Assembly (NCBI RefSeq): GCF_003986955.1
Contig: NZ_PIPN01000005.1
Span: 248,001-312,000 of the forward strand
Origin: Aliidiomarina sedimenti
GTDB lineage: Bacteria > Pseudomonadota > Gammaproteobacteria > Enterobacterales > Alteromonadaceae
Reading direction: 5' to 3'
DNA length: 64,000 nt
Shown here: positions 36,207-47,371 of the stretch, piece after piece
Layout: each line of letters opens with the position of its first letter
Position numbering within the stretch: position 1 is the stretch's first letter
Notes under the pieces: model-generated
What the model saw: only the letters and a program-made list of their open reading frames with translations
Told to the model about the DNA's origin: nothing
The model's database searches: none
Translations under genes and position numbers: made by a program

Positions 36207-36271
36207 TAGCAACGCGCAAATAGTGAACAATTTTAACAATTGGCGGGCCTTTTCGACCTCAAACGGCTAGT

Positions 36272-37843
36272 TTATCGCCAATCCGCCATCTGCAGATAAA
36301 GTTTAGCGGCGAAGCCTTTACTGTTCTTTAGTTCAATAAAGTGACCCTGCTCATCTTCTTTCAGCTCGCTTCCGCGCTTATCGCTCCATTGCTGGTCGGC
36401 AAAAATATAGCGCATTCGCCAGCCGCCCGGCTGCAAGGTAATCTTCAGCGTTATGGTTTGACGGAATAAATGCTCCGCGGGTGCCCGTCGCGATAACACT
36501 GAGCCTCCGTTGAGACGGAAATCCGTGCCTTCAACATTCAGCTCCAGGTTCATGACCATGGTAGTACCCACTTCAATTCGTTTCGAATCAAGAAAGACAC
36601 TGGCTAACACCGGGTATCGCGGCCGCTTAAGCCCTGCCTTGTGTGGATTTAATAATTCATCAAAACTACGAAAGACGGCTGAATGGTGGTCAATTCGCCG
36701 GCTCGATAACGGCACCGGGTCGTCCCCTCTTGGGGTCAGGGTGCATTCAAACAAGTACGATCCGCGTATCGTCGCTCCGTCGTCGTAGGCACGTTGCAAC
36801 GGTGGCGATAAGGGTAACACAGCGGGCTGCATGGTAATTCGAAGACGGTAATCACCAAACAAAAACCGCACCAGATTATCGTAGCCTATTTTCGAGTTCA
36901 CCATTCCATAAGGGCCACTGTGACTGGTATAGGTATGCACCCGTGGCGCGTCTTCAATATACGCATTGTCCATGGTCACCAGACCATCACTGGCTTTATC
37001 GATAACCAGCCGGGTCAGGTTGTAGTCATGGGGGTTAGTACCAACTAAACAGAAGAAGCGTTCATTAGGAAAGGCACCATTCAGCGAATTTACCCGTCCA
37101 TTGCGTGGTTTCAATTTAAGATACCCTGCCATTTCGGCGCGGTTAAAATTATGCGCATCCCACAGTGAAAAAAATCGGGGTACATTCAGCCCCATCACCT
37201 CGATGCCGTTATGTGGGGTGCCATAGGTGAACACCTTATCGACCAGCCGCCGACTTTGCTCAGGGTCTGCCTCCTCGTTCTGCAACAGACAGCGGCATAT
37301 CAGTCCACCCATCGAGTGCGCAACCAGATAGACCTTAAATTCAGCACGCGCCTGGGTATCGTCACCACAGGTAAAGTCGCGCACTCTTGCAATTAGCTTT
37401 GATAAACGGACTGCCGCCGCTTCAATAGAGGGTCGCTGACTGCGCCCCATAGCATCTGAGTCAGTCGATCCATTCCCTTGTTCATGCTCCTCTTCATAGT
37501 AACGATGAATAATGATCGAACGTCTCGGCAGGCGCTTGTCCGCGTCAGGAAAATCGACTGGCCCGCCCGGCTCCGCCAGGTTAATACCGTCGGCGTAAGA
37601 GTCCTGATAACCATACTCTTTCATCAACCGGATCAACGGTGATTCGAAAATATAGTGACGAAACGAGCGGTCATATTGCTGCCGGGCCCGCGTCGAACCA
37701 AGGTTAAACCCCATATAAGGCGTATGCACCGTTGCTTCCATGGCGTTTTCAGTCATCGCGTAACCGCGTACGTAGATAATTGGATGAAAGGGATCGGTTG
37801 GTTCCGGGGCTGTTTTATTTACCGAAGGTTTGAGTCCGGGCAT
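36272..37843 (-). CDS. PGAP1-like alpha/beta hydrolase
   Basis: A 523-residue protein with no signal peptide. HPIIYVRGYAM at about 20-30 is a lipase-type oxyanion region, VYLVAHSMGGLICR holds the nucleophile Ser177, and FTYGTPHNGIEV follows, the pattern of PGAP1/lipase-like esterases. The C-terminal 180 residues (YRLRITMQPAVLPLSPPLQ and on) have a beta-rich look and no family I recognise. The substrate is unknown. It is divergent from the GST gene at 37950; its neighbour downstream on the strand is the deaD promoter region. Confidence 0.75.
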   Translation of the reverse strand: MPGLKPSVNKTAPEPTDPFHPIIYVRGYAMTENAMEATVHTPYMGFNLGSTRARQQYDRSFRHYIFESPLIRLMKEYGYQDSYADGINLAEPGGPVDFPDADKRLPRRSIIIHRYYEEEHEQGNGSTDSDAMGRSQRPSIEAAAVRLSKLIARVRDFTCGDDTQARAEFKVYLVAHSMGGLICRCLLQNEEADPEQSRRLVDKVFTYGTPHNGIEVMGLNVPRFFSLWDAHNFNRAEMAGYLKLKPRNGRVNSLNGAFPNERFFCLVGTNPHDYNLTRLVIDKASDGLVTMDNAYIEDAPRVHTYTSHSGPYGMVNSKIGYDNLVRFLFGDYRLRITMQPAVLPLSPPLQRAYDDGATIRGSYLFECTLTPRGDDPVPLSSRRIDHHSAVFRSFDELLNPHKAGLKRPRYPVLASVFLDSKRIEVGTTMVMNLELNVEGTDFRLNGGSVLSRRAPAEHLFRQTITLKITLQPGGWRMRYIFADQQWSDKRGSELKEDEQGHFIELKNSKGFAAKLYLQMADWR

Positions 37844-37949
37844 ATGGCACCTGATGCACTACAAGTAGTCAATAAATAACCAGTATAGACAGTTTCCCCC
37901 CGCTGTTGGCATACTTAAGGTCCCACTTGGGTTAACTGAGAGAAAAGGT

Positions 37950-38507
37950 ATGAAACTACACGGCAGCTTTACCTCCCCGTTCGTGCGCCACTGCCGCATA
38001 GCCCTGTTGCAACAGGGCATGGATTTTGAGTTTATTGAAACTGATTACGCGCAGAGTGCAGAGGGATCACCTGCCATGCGGGTTCCTTATCTGCAAGATG
38101 GTGATCTGGTGCTGCATGACTCGTCAAGCATCTTAAAACACATCCGCCAGCGTAATGAGCAGGGGTTCTGCCAAAGTATTGAAGAGTTCGACCTTTACCT
38201 CTTGGTCACCACGGCGTTGGATAGCACTATTAACCTGTTCCTGTTGGAAAAAAGCGGCGTCGATATTGCCACCAATAGCTACACCCAGCGCCAGGCACAA
38301 CGCATTCAGCAGTGTCTGCAGGCACTGAATAGCAAAGCGGAACAAGGGCTGGAATGGAATGATGCAGGAATACGACTCGCCTGCTTTATTGACTGGGCGC
38401 TATACCGCCAGCGACTGGACTTATCCAGTTTCCCGGCGCTGCTTCGCTGGCTCGAAGACGCCAGACAAAGCCGCGAGTTCGAAGTCACTACCCCACCCGC
38501 CGCGTAG
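37950..38507 (+). CDS. Glutathione S-transferase family protein
   Basis: A 185-residue cytosolic protein with a thioredoxin-like GST N-domain: KLHGSFTSPFVRHCRIALLQQGMDFEFIE, then RVPYLQDGDLVLHDSSSILKHI containing the cis-Pro and Ser-rich glutathione site. The helical C-domain is somewhat short. The substrate is unknown. It stands alone between two divergent or independent genes. Confidence 0.85.
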   Translation: MKLHGSFTSPFVRHCRIALLQQGMDFEFIETDYAQSAEGSPAMRVPYLQDGDLVLHDSSSILKHIRQRNEQGFCQSIEEFDLYLLVTTALDSTINLFLLEKSGVDIATNSYTQRQAQRIQQCLQALNSKAEQGLEWNDAGIRLACFIDWALYRQRLDLSSFPALLRWLEDARQSREFEVTTPPAA

Positions 38508-38572
38508 ATAACCGTCAACAATTGTTCAGCAGATTAGCCTTAAGTCTAACATCCTGCTATCTGGTTAAAGGG

Positions 38573-38594
38573 TATGCTGAGGTTTAGCATAAAC
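38573..38594. promoter_or_regulatory. Nested palindromes upstream of prpE
   Basis: TATGCTGA (38573-38580) and TTAGCATA (38584-38591) form a near-perfect palindrome. It overlaps a second one, GTTTA-GCA-TAAAC (38582-38594). They lie 40-60 bases before prpE and could be an operator. No known regulator motif is matched. Confidence 0.4.
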
Positions 38595-38633
38595 ATTCAG
38601 CAACCCCTTTTTATCAGCTAGCAGGAGGCCTCT

Positions 38634-40523
38634 TTGTCCTATCAAAACGAATATTCAGCCGCACGTGATAACCCGCAAGCCTTCTGGCTCGAAAAAGCCA
38701 ATAAACTGGCATGGTTCAGAACACCAACACAAGCGTTTGACCCTTCGTCTAACAGCTGGTTTAGTGACGGTCAGATCAATATTTGTCACGCTACATTAGA
38801 CCACCATATTGAAGAAGGTCGCGGAAACCAGGCTGCGTTCTATTATGATTCCCCTGTAACTGGCAATAAAGACACCATTACCTACCAGCAATTATTCGAT
38901 GAGGTCCGCCATTTTGCCGGGGTACTGCGCGACCAGGGAGTTCAGCGCGGTGACCGGGTGGTCATCTATATGCCAATGATCCCGCAGGCCGCTATTGCGA
39001 TGCTCGCCGTCGCCAGACTTGGCGCTGTGCATTCTGTAGTCTTCGGTGGCTTCGCTGCACATGAACTTGCTGTGCGAATTGAGGACGCCACGCCTAAGGT
39101 GGTTATCAGTGCCTCACATGGCATCGAAGTCAGCCGCCTGATTGAATACAAGCCTTTGCTCGATAAAGCCCTGGAAAAGTCCAGCCATCAACCCGACTGC
39201 TGTATTATTTTCAACCGGACCAATGTTCCCGCCGAAAAACAAGTGAACTACGCCCTGCTGGACGGGCGCGATTATGACTGGGTCGAACTGATGAAAACCA
39301 GCAGCCCGGCGGATGCGGTAGCGGTGAACAGTGATGACCCGCTTTATATCCTGTATACCTCAGGCACCACCGGAAAACCGAAAGGTGTCGTTCGTGATCA
39401 CGGTGGTTACGCCACAGCACTGCATTACAGCATGGGTGCGGTATACAATTGCACAGCAGGCGATACTATATTTACCGCCTCCGATGTGGGCTGGGTGGTT
39501 GGCCATTCATTTATCGTTTACGGCCCACTGCTTGCCGGGTGCAGTAGTGTTCTCTATGAAGGTAAGCCCGTTTTTACCCCGAATGCAGGCGCCTTTTGGC
39601 GTATTTGCGAGGACTATCGGGTAAAGGCCCTATTTGCCGCCCCCACTGCGTTTCGCGCGAAACGTAAAGAGGACCCCGAAGGTCAACAGATAGAAAGCTA
39701 CGACCTCAGCGAACTCGAAACTATTTTCATGGCTGGAGAACGATTAGACCCGGCGACCTACGAATGGACCAGAGAGAAAACCAACAAACCTGTCGTCGAC
39801 CACTGGTGGCAAACTGAAACTGGTTGGCCGGTGTGTGCCAATCTGATGGGTGTTGAAGCGCTCACTGTGAAACCTGGCTCGGCGACAGTGCCGGTTCCAG
39901 GCTATCAGGTCTGTATTCTGGACGACGGTGGTCAGCCGGTAGCCAACGGCGAGCAAGGCAATATTGCCATCCGCCTCCCGCTGCCCCCAGGCTGTCTGAC
40001 CACTATCTGGCAAAACCCTGCGCGCTATGAAAGCGGCTACCTGCGCCAGTTCCCGGGCTATTACGCGACTGGCGACGGGGGTTACATTGACGACGACGGT
40101 TACCTGTTTATTATGGGCCGCACCGATGATGTGATAAATGTGGCCGGTCACCGGCTGTCGACCGGTGAAATTGAAGAGGTTGTTGCAAGCCACTCCGCGG
40201 TCGCCGAATGCTGTGTAGTTGGGGCACAGGATCAACTCAAAGGGCAGTTGCCGGTGGCACTGGTTATTGTAAAGAATGGCGCAACAATCAGCCCGCAGCA
40301 ACTGCAGGATGAGCTGGTTGCACTGGTGCGCAAACAAATCGGAGCCCTGGCCTGTTTAAAAACAGTCGTCACAGTAGCGCGTTTACCGAAAACACGTTCG
40401 GGCAAAATTCTGCGCAAGATAGTGCGTAATATCGTCGATGGTGACAGCTACCAGGTGCCCTCTACCATTGATGACGCAGAAAGCCTAGATGATATCCAGC
40501 AAGCGTTCAGGCAGGTTACTTAA
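38634..40523 (+). CDS. prpE: Propionyl-CoA synthetase (PrpE-like acyl-CoA ligase)
   Basis: It activates propionate (or acetate) to its CoA ester via an acyl-adenylate. The 629-residue protein matches PrpE in length and in segments GVQRGDRVVIYMPMIPQAAIAMLAVARLGAVHSVVFGGFA, the adenylate loop YTSGTTGKPKGVVRDHGGYA, DHWWQTETGWP, ATGDGGY, GRTDDVINVAGHRLSTGEIE and the catalytic Lys in TRSGKILRK. The start is a TTG at 38634 with a strong AGGAGG just upstream. No prpB, prpC or prpD methylcitrate genes are next to it. Its last 8 bases overlap the convergent lipoprotein gene. Confidence 0.88.
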   Translation: MSYQNEYSAARDNPQAFWLEKANKLAWFRTPTQAFDPSSNSWFSDGQINICHATLDHHIEEGRGNQAAFYYDSPVTGNKDTITYQQLFDEVRHFAGVLRDQGVQRGDRVVIYMPMIPQAAIAMLAVARLGAVHSVVFGGFAAHELAVRIEDATPKVVISASHGIEVSRLIEYKPLLDKALEKSSHQPDCCIIFNRTNVPAEKQVNYALLDGRDYDWVELMKTSSPADAVAVNSDDPLYILYTSGTTGKPKGVVRDHGGYATALHYSMGAVYNCTAGDTIFTASDVGWVVGHSFIVYGPLLAGCSSVLYEGKPVFTPNAGAFWRICEDYRVKALFAAPTAFRAKRKEDPEGQQIESYDLSELETIFMAGERLDPATYEWTREKTNKPVVDHWWQTETGWPVCANLMGVEALTVKPGSATVPVPGYQVCILDDGGQPVANGEQGNIAIRLPLPPGCLTTIWQNPARYESGYLRQFPGYYATGDGGYIDDDGYLFIMGRTDDVINVAGHRLSTGEIEEVVASHSAVAECCVVGAQDQLKGQLPVALVIVKNGATISPQQLQDELVALVRKQIGALACLKTVVTVARLPKTRSGKILRKIVRNIVDGDSYQVPSTIDDAESLDDIQQAFRQVT

Positions 40524-42066
40524 GCCTGAATTGGAGCCGTTGCTCTGCCTCTGGCTCCTGCGCAATAGTAAAGGCGACTAGCTTTAGCTGCTGTGGAACC
40601 TGGTCGCGGAAGCTTAAGCGAATGCGCACCGGGTATTCACCATACTGAATCACGTTGAGCTTGCTGCGTTCGTTGTCGCTCAACCAATCGGCGCCGTCGT
40701 CAATAGCAAGCGAGTGCAGCACACCGCTTTCAGCGCCATAGACCTGAACACCAAATAGCTGGTGTGGTGTTGGATACAAATACAGATCGAATTCACCTGC
40801 GTTGTCGGTGGCTTGCAAACGAGCCCGGGCATCACCGTGAGTTATCTCAGTGGTCCCCTGGGTAGGCACGTCTATCGGCATCAGTTGCAGCCGTTGCGGG
40901 AACCACTGCATGGTAGCCTCGATGCGGTCAACCTGGGCCAGCCCTGACTGAATACCGTCCCAACCCAGCGGGAATGCCTCTGCATAGCTAATTAATGGGC
41001 CATCTGTGCGCTTATAGCTGAACGGCCTTAACGCCTGAAACTTAAGTTCCAATGCGTCGCCCTGCGCGTTAAAAGCCTCTATCTCCGTGAAATTAAACTG
41101 GCCTGCTTCTTCAGCTTCATTCAGAAGGTGCTCGTATTCAAGCGTAATCCGATCCCCGTTTACCTCCACAGTCCCCGTAGAATTCGGGAAGATCTGCTGC
41201 GTCGTAGCATCGATTAAATGCTCAAGGTTCCCGGGCAGGCGGGTATAGTCAATATCCATGCCTTCCTGGTTGTTGTATTGCAACAGTTCAGCATAGGGCC
41301 AGTCAGCTGCCGTTAACGACATCACGGAGCGAACTTCATGCTTATCACCATCTGCCGTGAGCTCGCGTTTGATCACGACACCAGCACGATCTAACCACCC
41401 GGTTTCACGCTCCACCAGCATTCGGCCATAGAGTTGTGTTGAGTCATCAGTATCACTTTCAATGGTGAAGAGTACATGGTTGTCATACAACGCTGTGACC
41501 CGCAATGTGAAGCCGTCCAGCCCGCTGTTAGTGTCATCTTCAACATCGCGAGTGGCCCCGGGTTTAAACTGCATACCACTCACCAGACCCGGCTGAGTCA
41601 GAACTTCCTGCAGCCGGTCCAGACTGCCCGTTAACGAACGTCGCGCGTCGGTGTAGCTGCTGCTAAGCGGGCTGGTTAGGTGGCCGTCATCCAGACTGAC
41701 CTGCAGCATGCTACCGTCAGCCAATGCTTCGAGTAATGCAGCATCCTGGTCGTTCATCGCCCCAATAACGCTGCCAAAGCTATAGCCTGAATCTGCCTGA
41801 GTATGCAGATAATCGGGCTGCACGGCTAAATTGACCCTATTCGAGCCAGAGTCAGTTACCTGGTAACTTCGTAGCTCAGTCTTTTGTATACGCTCACTAT
41901 AATCCTCACCACCGGCATCAAGGCGGGTCACCTCAGTGCTGGAAACAAGCTGATAGCGGCGATGTTCGCCCGGTTCAGGCTGAAAATTTGAGACCTTGGC
42001 CTGTTCGCTGGAACACGCGGACAAAACGAATAGAAGAGAGGCCAGAACGGCTAAACGAGGAGTCAT
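40516..42066 (-). CDS. Lipoprotein of unknown function
   Basis: I do not recognise this 516-residue protein. It has a clear lipoprotein signal (MTPRLAVLASLLFVLSAC, Cys18) and a long acidic, beta-rich remainder without transmembrane segments. Repeated phrases such as GEHRRYQLVSSTEVTRLDAGG and LYDNHVLFTIESDTDDSTQLYGRMLVERETGWLDRAGVVIKREL suggest beta-sheet domains of the kind that bind lipids or polymers, but this is only an impression. The gene converges on prpE (8-base overlap) and lies 103 bases downstream of the glutamate dehydrogenase gene. Confidence 0.7.
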   Translation of the reverse strand: MTPRLAVLASLLFVLSACSSEQAKVSNFQPEPGEHRRYQLVSSTEVTRLDAGGEDYSERIQKTELRSYQVTDSGSNRVNLAVQPDYLHTQADSGYSFGSVIGAMNDQDAALLEALADGSMLQVSLDDGHLTSPLSSSYTDARRSLTGSLDRLQEVLTQPGLVSGMQFKPGATRDVEDDTNSGLDGFTLRVTALYDNHVLFTIESDTDDSTQLYGRMLVERETGWLDRAGVVIKRELTADGDKHEVRSVMSLTAADWPYAELLQYNNQEGMDIDYTRLPGNLEHLIDATTQQIFPNSTGTVEVNGDRITLEYEHLLNEAEEAGQFNFTEIEAFNAQGDALELKFQALRPFSYKRTDGPLISYAEAFPLGWDGIQSGLAQVDRIEATMQWFPQRLQLMPIDVPTQGTTEITHGDARARLQATDNAGEFDLYLYPTPHQLFGVQVYGAESGVLHSLAIDDGADWLSDNERSKLNVIQYGEYPVRIRLSFRDQVPQQLKLVAFTIAQEPEAEQRLQFRLK

Positions 42067-42120
42067 CCCTGGATCCTGATACGAAAGTTAAAAAACCATG
42101 CTAACCAGCATGCTATGGAA

Positions 42121-42157
42121 TGACAAGCGACCGCCCCGGAAAGGACGCCGCTTGTCA
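42121..42157 (-). other. Hairpin after the glutamate dehydrogenase gene
   Basis: TGACAAGCG (42121-42129) pairs with CGCTTGTCA (42149-42157) across 19 bases. There is no T run, so it is a possible but weak terminator. Confidence 0.4.
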
Positions 42158-42169
42158 GATAAGTCACAG

Positions 42170-43462
42170 TTAGCAGTCACCGTTAAAGAAACGCTGCGAA
42201 CCACGATGGTCCATGGCTTCCGTTATGCGTCGAATGCCCTGCATATAGGTGGCAGTGCGCAGGGTAACCTTTTCATCTTTGGCGACTTTAAAAATCAAAT
42301 CAGCCTGCTGGTTAATGCGCTCACGCAGTCGCTGGTTCACCACCTCAGCGGTCCAGTAATCGCCAGTTCGGTTTTGGATCCACTCAAAATAACTGACGAT
42401 AACCCCGCCGGTATTAGCCAGAACATCCGGAATAACCGTGACACCGGCCTGTTCAAGCTTGCTATCCGCTTTCGACGTCACCGGACCATTGGCGATTTCC
42501 AGAATGACTTTCGCGCTAACCTGCTTCGCATTGTTGTCATCGATGGCATTTTCCAACGCTGCCAGCACCAGAATATCAACATCGAGCCCGAGCACCGCAT
42601 CGCGCTCCAGCGTGTCGCCTTTATTTTTGCTACCGCTGCTAAAAGGTTTCAGCTGACCCTGTTGCTTGGCGTTGTAAACGGCGTCAATATCCAGCCCTTC
42701 CGCGCTGTATACGGTGCGTTGAGAGTCTGATACCGCCACCACGTTGTAGCCCTGATCAGCTGCAGCACGGGCAAAATGGTAACCGGCGTTACCAAACCCC
42801 TGCACCGCAACCTTTAGCTTCTTCGCTTTTTGCTTGTTGCGATCAGCCCAAATATTGAGCACTTCCAGCGCCCCTTCACCGGTCGCTTCCACACGTCCCT
42901 GCGATCCGCCAAGCCCAAGTGGCTTACCTGTAATGACGGCGGGCAGTTGGCGGCGGGCAATCGATGCAAATTCATCATCCATCCAGCCCATCACTGTGGC
43001 ATCGGTATTGACGTCGGGTGCCGGAATGTCGACATCGGGACCAACCACATCAAACACCGCGCGCATATAGCCCCGTGACAACCGCTCCAGCTCCATCCGC
43101 GAAAGTTCCTTAGGGTTGCATTGAACGCCCCCTTTCCCTCCGCCATACGGAAGGTCGACCGCCGCGCACTTAATTGCCATCCAGAAACTCAGTGCAGTGA
43201 CTTCATCTGCATTTACATTCGGGTGAAAGCGAATGCCACCTTTGGCCGGGCCCCGGGTCACGTCATATTGCACGCGCCAGCCCTGAAATACTTTCAGCGA
43301 ACCATTATCCATCCGCACAGGAATTGAGAATTGCAGCGAGCGACGCGGGTGTGCCAGTCGCTGGCGGGCGTCGTCTGACACATCAAGCCGCTGGTAAATA
43401 TCCTGCAGGCGGCTTTGTGCGTCTTTAAGAACTTCCGGAGTGCTTACATCATTTTCAGCCAT
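42170..43462 (-). CDS. Glu/Leu/Phe/Val-type glutamate dehydrogenase
   Basis: It interconverts glutamate and 2-oxoglutarate plus ammonia. The 430-residue size and the motifs RGPAKGGIRFHPNVN, the catalytic-Lys loop LPYGGGKGGVQCNP, DIPAPDVNTD and the Rossmann start VAVQGFGNAGYHFA put it in the small hexameric GDH group. Cofactor preference is not certain; the Asp in VVAVSDSQ at the end of the second strand hints at NAD. In a peptide-using cell it would deaminate glutamate and feed 2-oxoglutarate to the TCA cycle. AAGGAT precedes the start. Confidence 0.9.
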   Translation of the reverse strand: MAENDVSTPEVLKDAQSRLQDIYQRLDVSDDARQRLAHPRRSLQFSIPVRMDNGSLKVFQGWRVQYDVTRGPAKGGIRFHPNVNADEVTALSFWMAIKCAAVDLPYGGGKGGVQCNPKELSRMELERLSRGYMRAVFDVVGPDVDIPAPDVNTDATVMGWMDDEFASIARRQLPAVITGKPLGLGGSQGRVEATGEGALEVLNIWADRNKQKAKKLKVAVQGFGNAGYHFARAAADQGYNVVAVSDSQRTVYSAEGLDIDAVYNAKQQGQLKPFSSGSKNKGDTLERDAVLGLDVDILVLAALENAIDDNNAKQVSAKVILEIANGPVTSKADSKLEQAGVTVIPDVLANTGGVIVSYFEWIQNRTGDYWTAEVVNQRLRERINQQADLIFKVAKDEKVTLRTATYMQGIRRITEAMDHRGSQRFFNGDC

Positions 43463-43543
43463 AGATTAAATATCCTTCCCTCATTCATTCGTTTGCTTTT
43501 TGAATCAACTCGTTTAGGTATAGCCGAAAAAGTCAGTTTTTGA

Positions 43544-45685
<2,142 letters not shown>

Positions 45686-45729
45686 CTAGCTTAAAAAGCG
45701 ACGCTTACTTTCAATAAACAGGTGACAAC

Positions 45730-46248
45730 TTGAGCAACAAACCGATGAGCATTTTGCTGGCCTTTGTTATCGCCGTGCTAGTGGCTGCTGTACTTGGGAC
45801 CATATTCCAAACTCAGCTGAATCTGGCTGCGACCGGCAACTTTGGACCACCGATTAGTTTTCCTATGCGACTAAGCAACACCTGGCATGATTTACGCTAC
45901 TTTGGCCCGCTCTATCTGGCTATTATTACCTGCACCTTTCTGGTCTCTTTTAGTATTGCCGAACTCGTCGCCCGCCTCTTTCCAGGCCAGCGTATCGTCT
46001 GGCTAACCCTGGCCGCCGTAGCTGGGCTATGGGTCTGCTTTCAGGTCATTGATGCCCTGGCGCCAATGCCAACATTTATCGCCGCAACCCGCGGCAGCGG
46101 AGGGACCCTAATCATGCTGCTCGCGGCTGCTATTGGAGCCGTCACCTACACCTTACTCAGCAGCCCACTTAACGCGCCTGAAGACCAGCCCCGGGATGCT
46201 GAGAATAAGGATACTGAGACCAATGATACTGAAGACAAAAAGGCCTAA
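45730..46248 (+). CDS. Membrane protein of unknown function, first gene of PQQ/aldehyde dehydrogenase operon
   Basis: A 172-residue protein with four hydrophobic segments (about 8-25, 57-80, 88-107 and 122-142) and a charged Asp/Glu/Lys-rich tail (QPRDAENKDTETNDTEDKKA). I do not recognise a named family. The start is a TTG at 45730. The PQQ-type dehydrogenase gene begins two bases after its stop, so the two are tightly coupled. It may anchor the exported dehydrogenase or pass its electrons on, but no cofactor motif is visible. Confidence 0.72.
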   Translation: MSNKPMSILLAFVIAVLVAAVLGTIFQTQLNLAATGNFGPPISFPMRLSNTWHDLRYFGPLYLAIITCTFLVSFSIAELVARLFPGQRIVWLTLAAVAGLWVCFQVIDALAPMPTFIAATRGSGGTLIMLLAAAIGAVTYTLLSSPLNAPEDQPRDAENKDTETNDTEDKKA

Positions 46249-46249
46249 T

Positions 46250-47371
46250 ATGCGCACTATGTTGCAACCGTTCCGACTGTCTCTGATGGCCGCATTGCTG
46301 GTCAGCGCCTCGCCGGCATTTGCCGACTACACCACTACTGTTATCAGTGATGAACTTGAATACCCCTGGGGGATGGAGATGTTACCGGATGGACGAATTC
46401 TGGTGACTGAGCAAACCGGTGCACTGCGGATCATCAATGCAGAGGGTGAACTGGTCGAAGAGCCCATAGCCAATGTGCCTGAAGCCTGGGTTGAAGGCCA
46501 TGGCGGTTTGTTCGACGTCAAACTGGCGCCTGACTTTGCTGATAGCAACCGTATTTACCTGAGCTATGCCTGTGGCACCCGAAAAAATAGCAGCACCTGT
46601 CTGGCCCGGGCTGTATTCGCCGACGATACCCTGAACCAGGTCGAAGAGATTTTTCGTTCGTCGCCAGGCCGTGAAGGCAGTGCCCATTATGGCGGTCGTT
46701 TCACATTTTTAGCAGATAACACCCTGGTGCTGGGGCTCGGAGATGGGTTTGATTACCGGGAACAGGCGCAGAATCCAGAAAATCACATTGGCAGCGTCGT
46801 CCGACTTAATATGGATGGAAGTATCCCGGCCGACAACCCCTTTGTCGGACTCGCACATGCCGCCCCTGGAACCTATTCGTATGGTCATCGAAACGTGCAG
46901 GGGATCGTTTATGATCCGCAAAGCGACCGCCTTTATACCAACGAACACGGCCCGAAAGGCGGTGACGAACTTAACCTGATGCGCGCAGGCGCGAACTACG
47001 GCTGGCCGCTGATTACCGGTGGGATCGACTACAATAACGCCCGCATCACTCCGTACCAGCAACTCCCGGGGATGACATCGCCATTGCTCGAGTGGACCCC
47101 ATCGATTGCCCCATCCGGGATGACGCTCTACCGCGGAGACGCCTTTGGCGACTGGCGCGGGGATTTTTTTGTTTCGGCGTTAGCAGCAAAAAAAGTGCAG
47201 CGCGTGCGGCTGGCAGGCAACCGGGTCATTGAGCAGGAAGATCTGTTTACTGAGCTGGATCGTAGAATTCGTTATGTCTACACCGGTGCTGATGGCTATC
47301 TATATCTGCTTACCGACCATCAGAACGGTGAATTAATTCGTGTGACCCCACAAGGAGAACACCATGAGTAA
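46250..47371 (+). CDS. PQQ-dependent sugar dehydrogenase, soluble aldose type
   Basis: A periplasmic six-bladed beta-propeller dehydrogenase, 373 residues with signal peptide (SLMAALLVSASPAFA). Conserved segments are LEYPWGMEMLPDGRILVTEQTGALRI, the catalytic-His region GHGGLFDVKLAPDF, GHRNVQGIVYD and TNEHGPKGGDELNLMRAGANYGWP, as in E. coli YliI and soluble glucose dehydrogenases. It would oxidise aldoses to lactones with PQQ. No pqq biosynthesis genes are in the window. The frame is open further upstream, but the ATG at 46250 just after the preceding stop gives the signal peptide. It overlaps the next gene by 8 bases. Confidence 0.9.
   Translation: MRTMLQPFRLSLMAALLVSASPAFADYTTTVISDELEYPWGMEMLPDGRILVTEQTGALRIINAEGELVEEPIANVPEAWVEGHGGLFDVKLAPDFADSNRIYLSYACGTRKNSSTCLARAVFADDTLNQVEEIFRSSPGREGSAHYGGRFTFLADNTLVLGLGDGFDYREQAQNPENHIGSVVRLNMDGSIPADNPFVGLAHAAPGTYSYGHRNVQGIVYDPQSDRLYTNEHGPKGGDELNLMRAGANYGWPLITGGIDYNNARITPYQQLPGMTSPLLEWTPSIAPSGMTLYRGDAFGDWRGDFFVSALAAKKVQRVRLAGNRVIEQEDLFTELDRRIRYVYTGADGYLYLLTDHQNGELIRVTPQGEHHE

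Noticed and set aside
39744-40337. 197-codon open frame opposite prpE
   Set aside because: Antisense shadow of prpE without a ribosome binding site or homology.
42098-42730. 210-codon open frame on the plus strand over the end of the glutamate dehydrogenase gene
   Set aside because: It is a shadow of the real minus-strand gene; its protein has no recognisable features.
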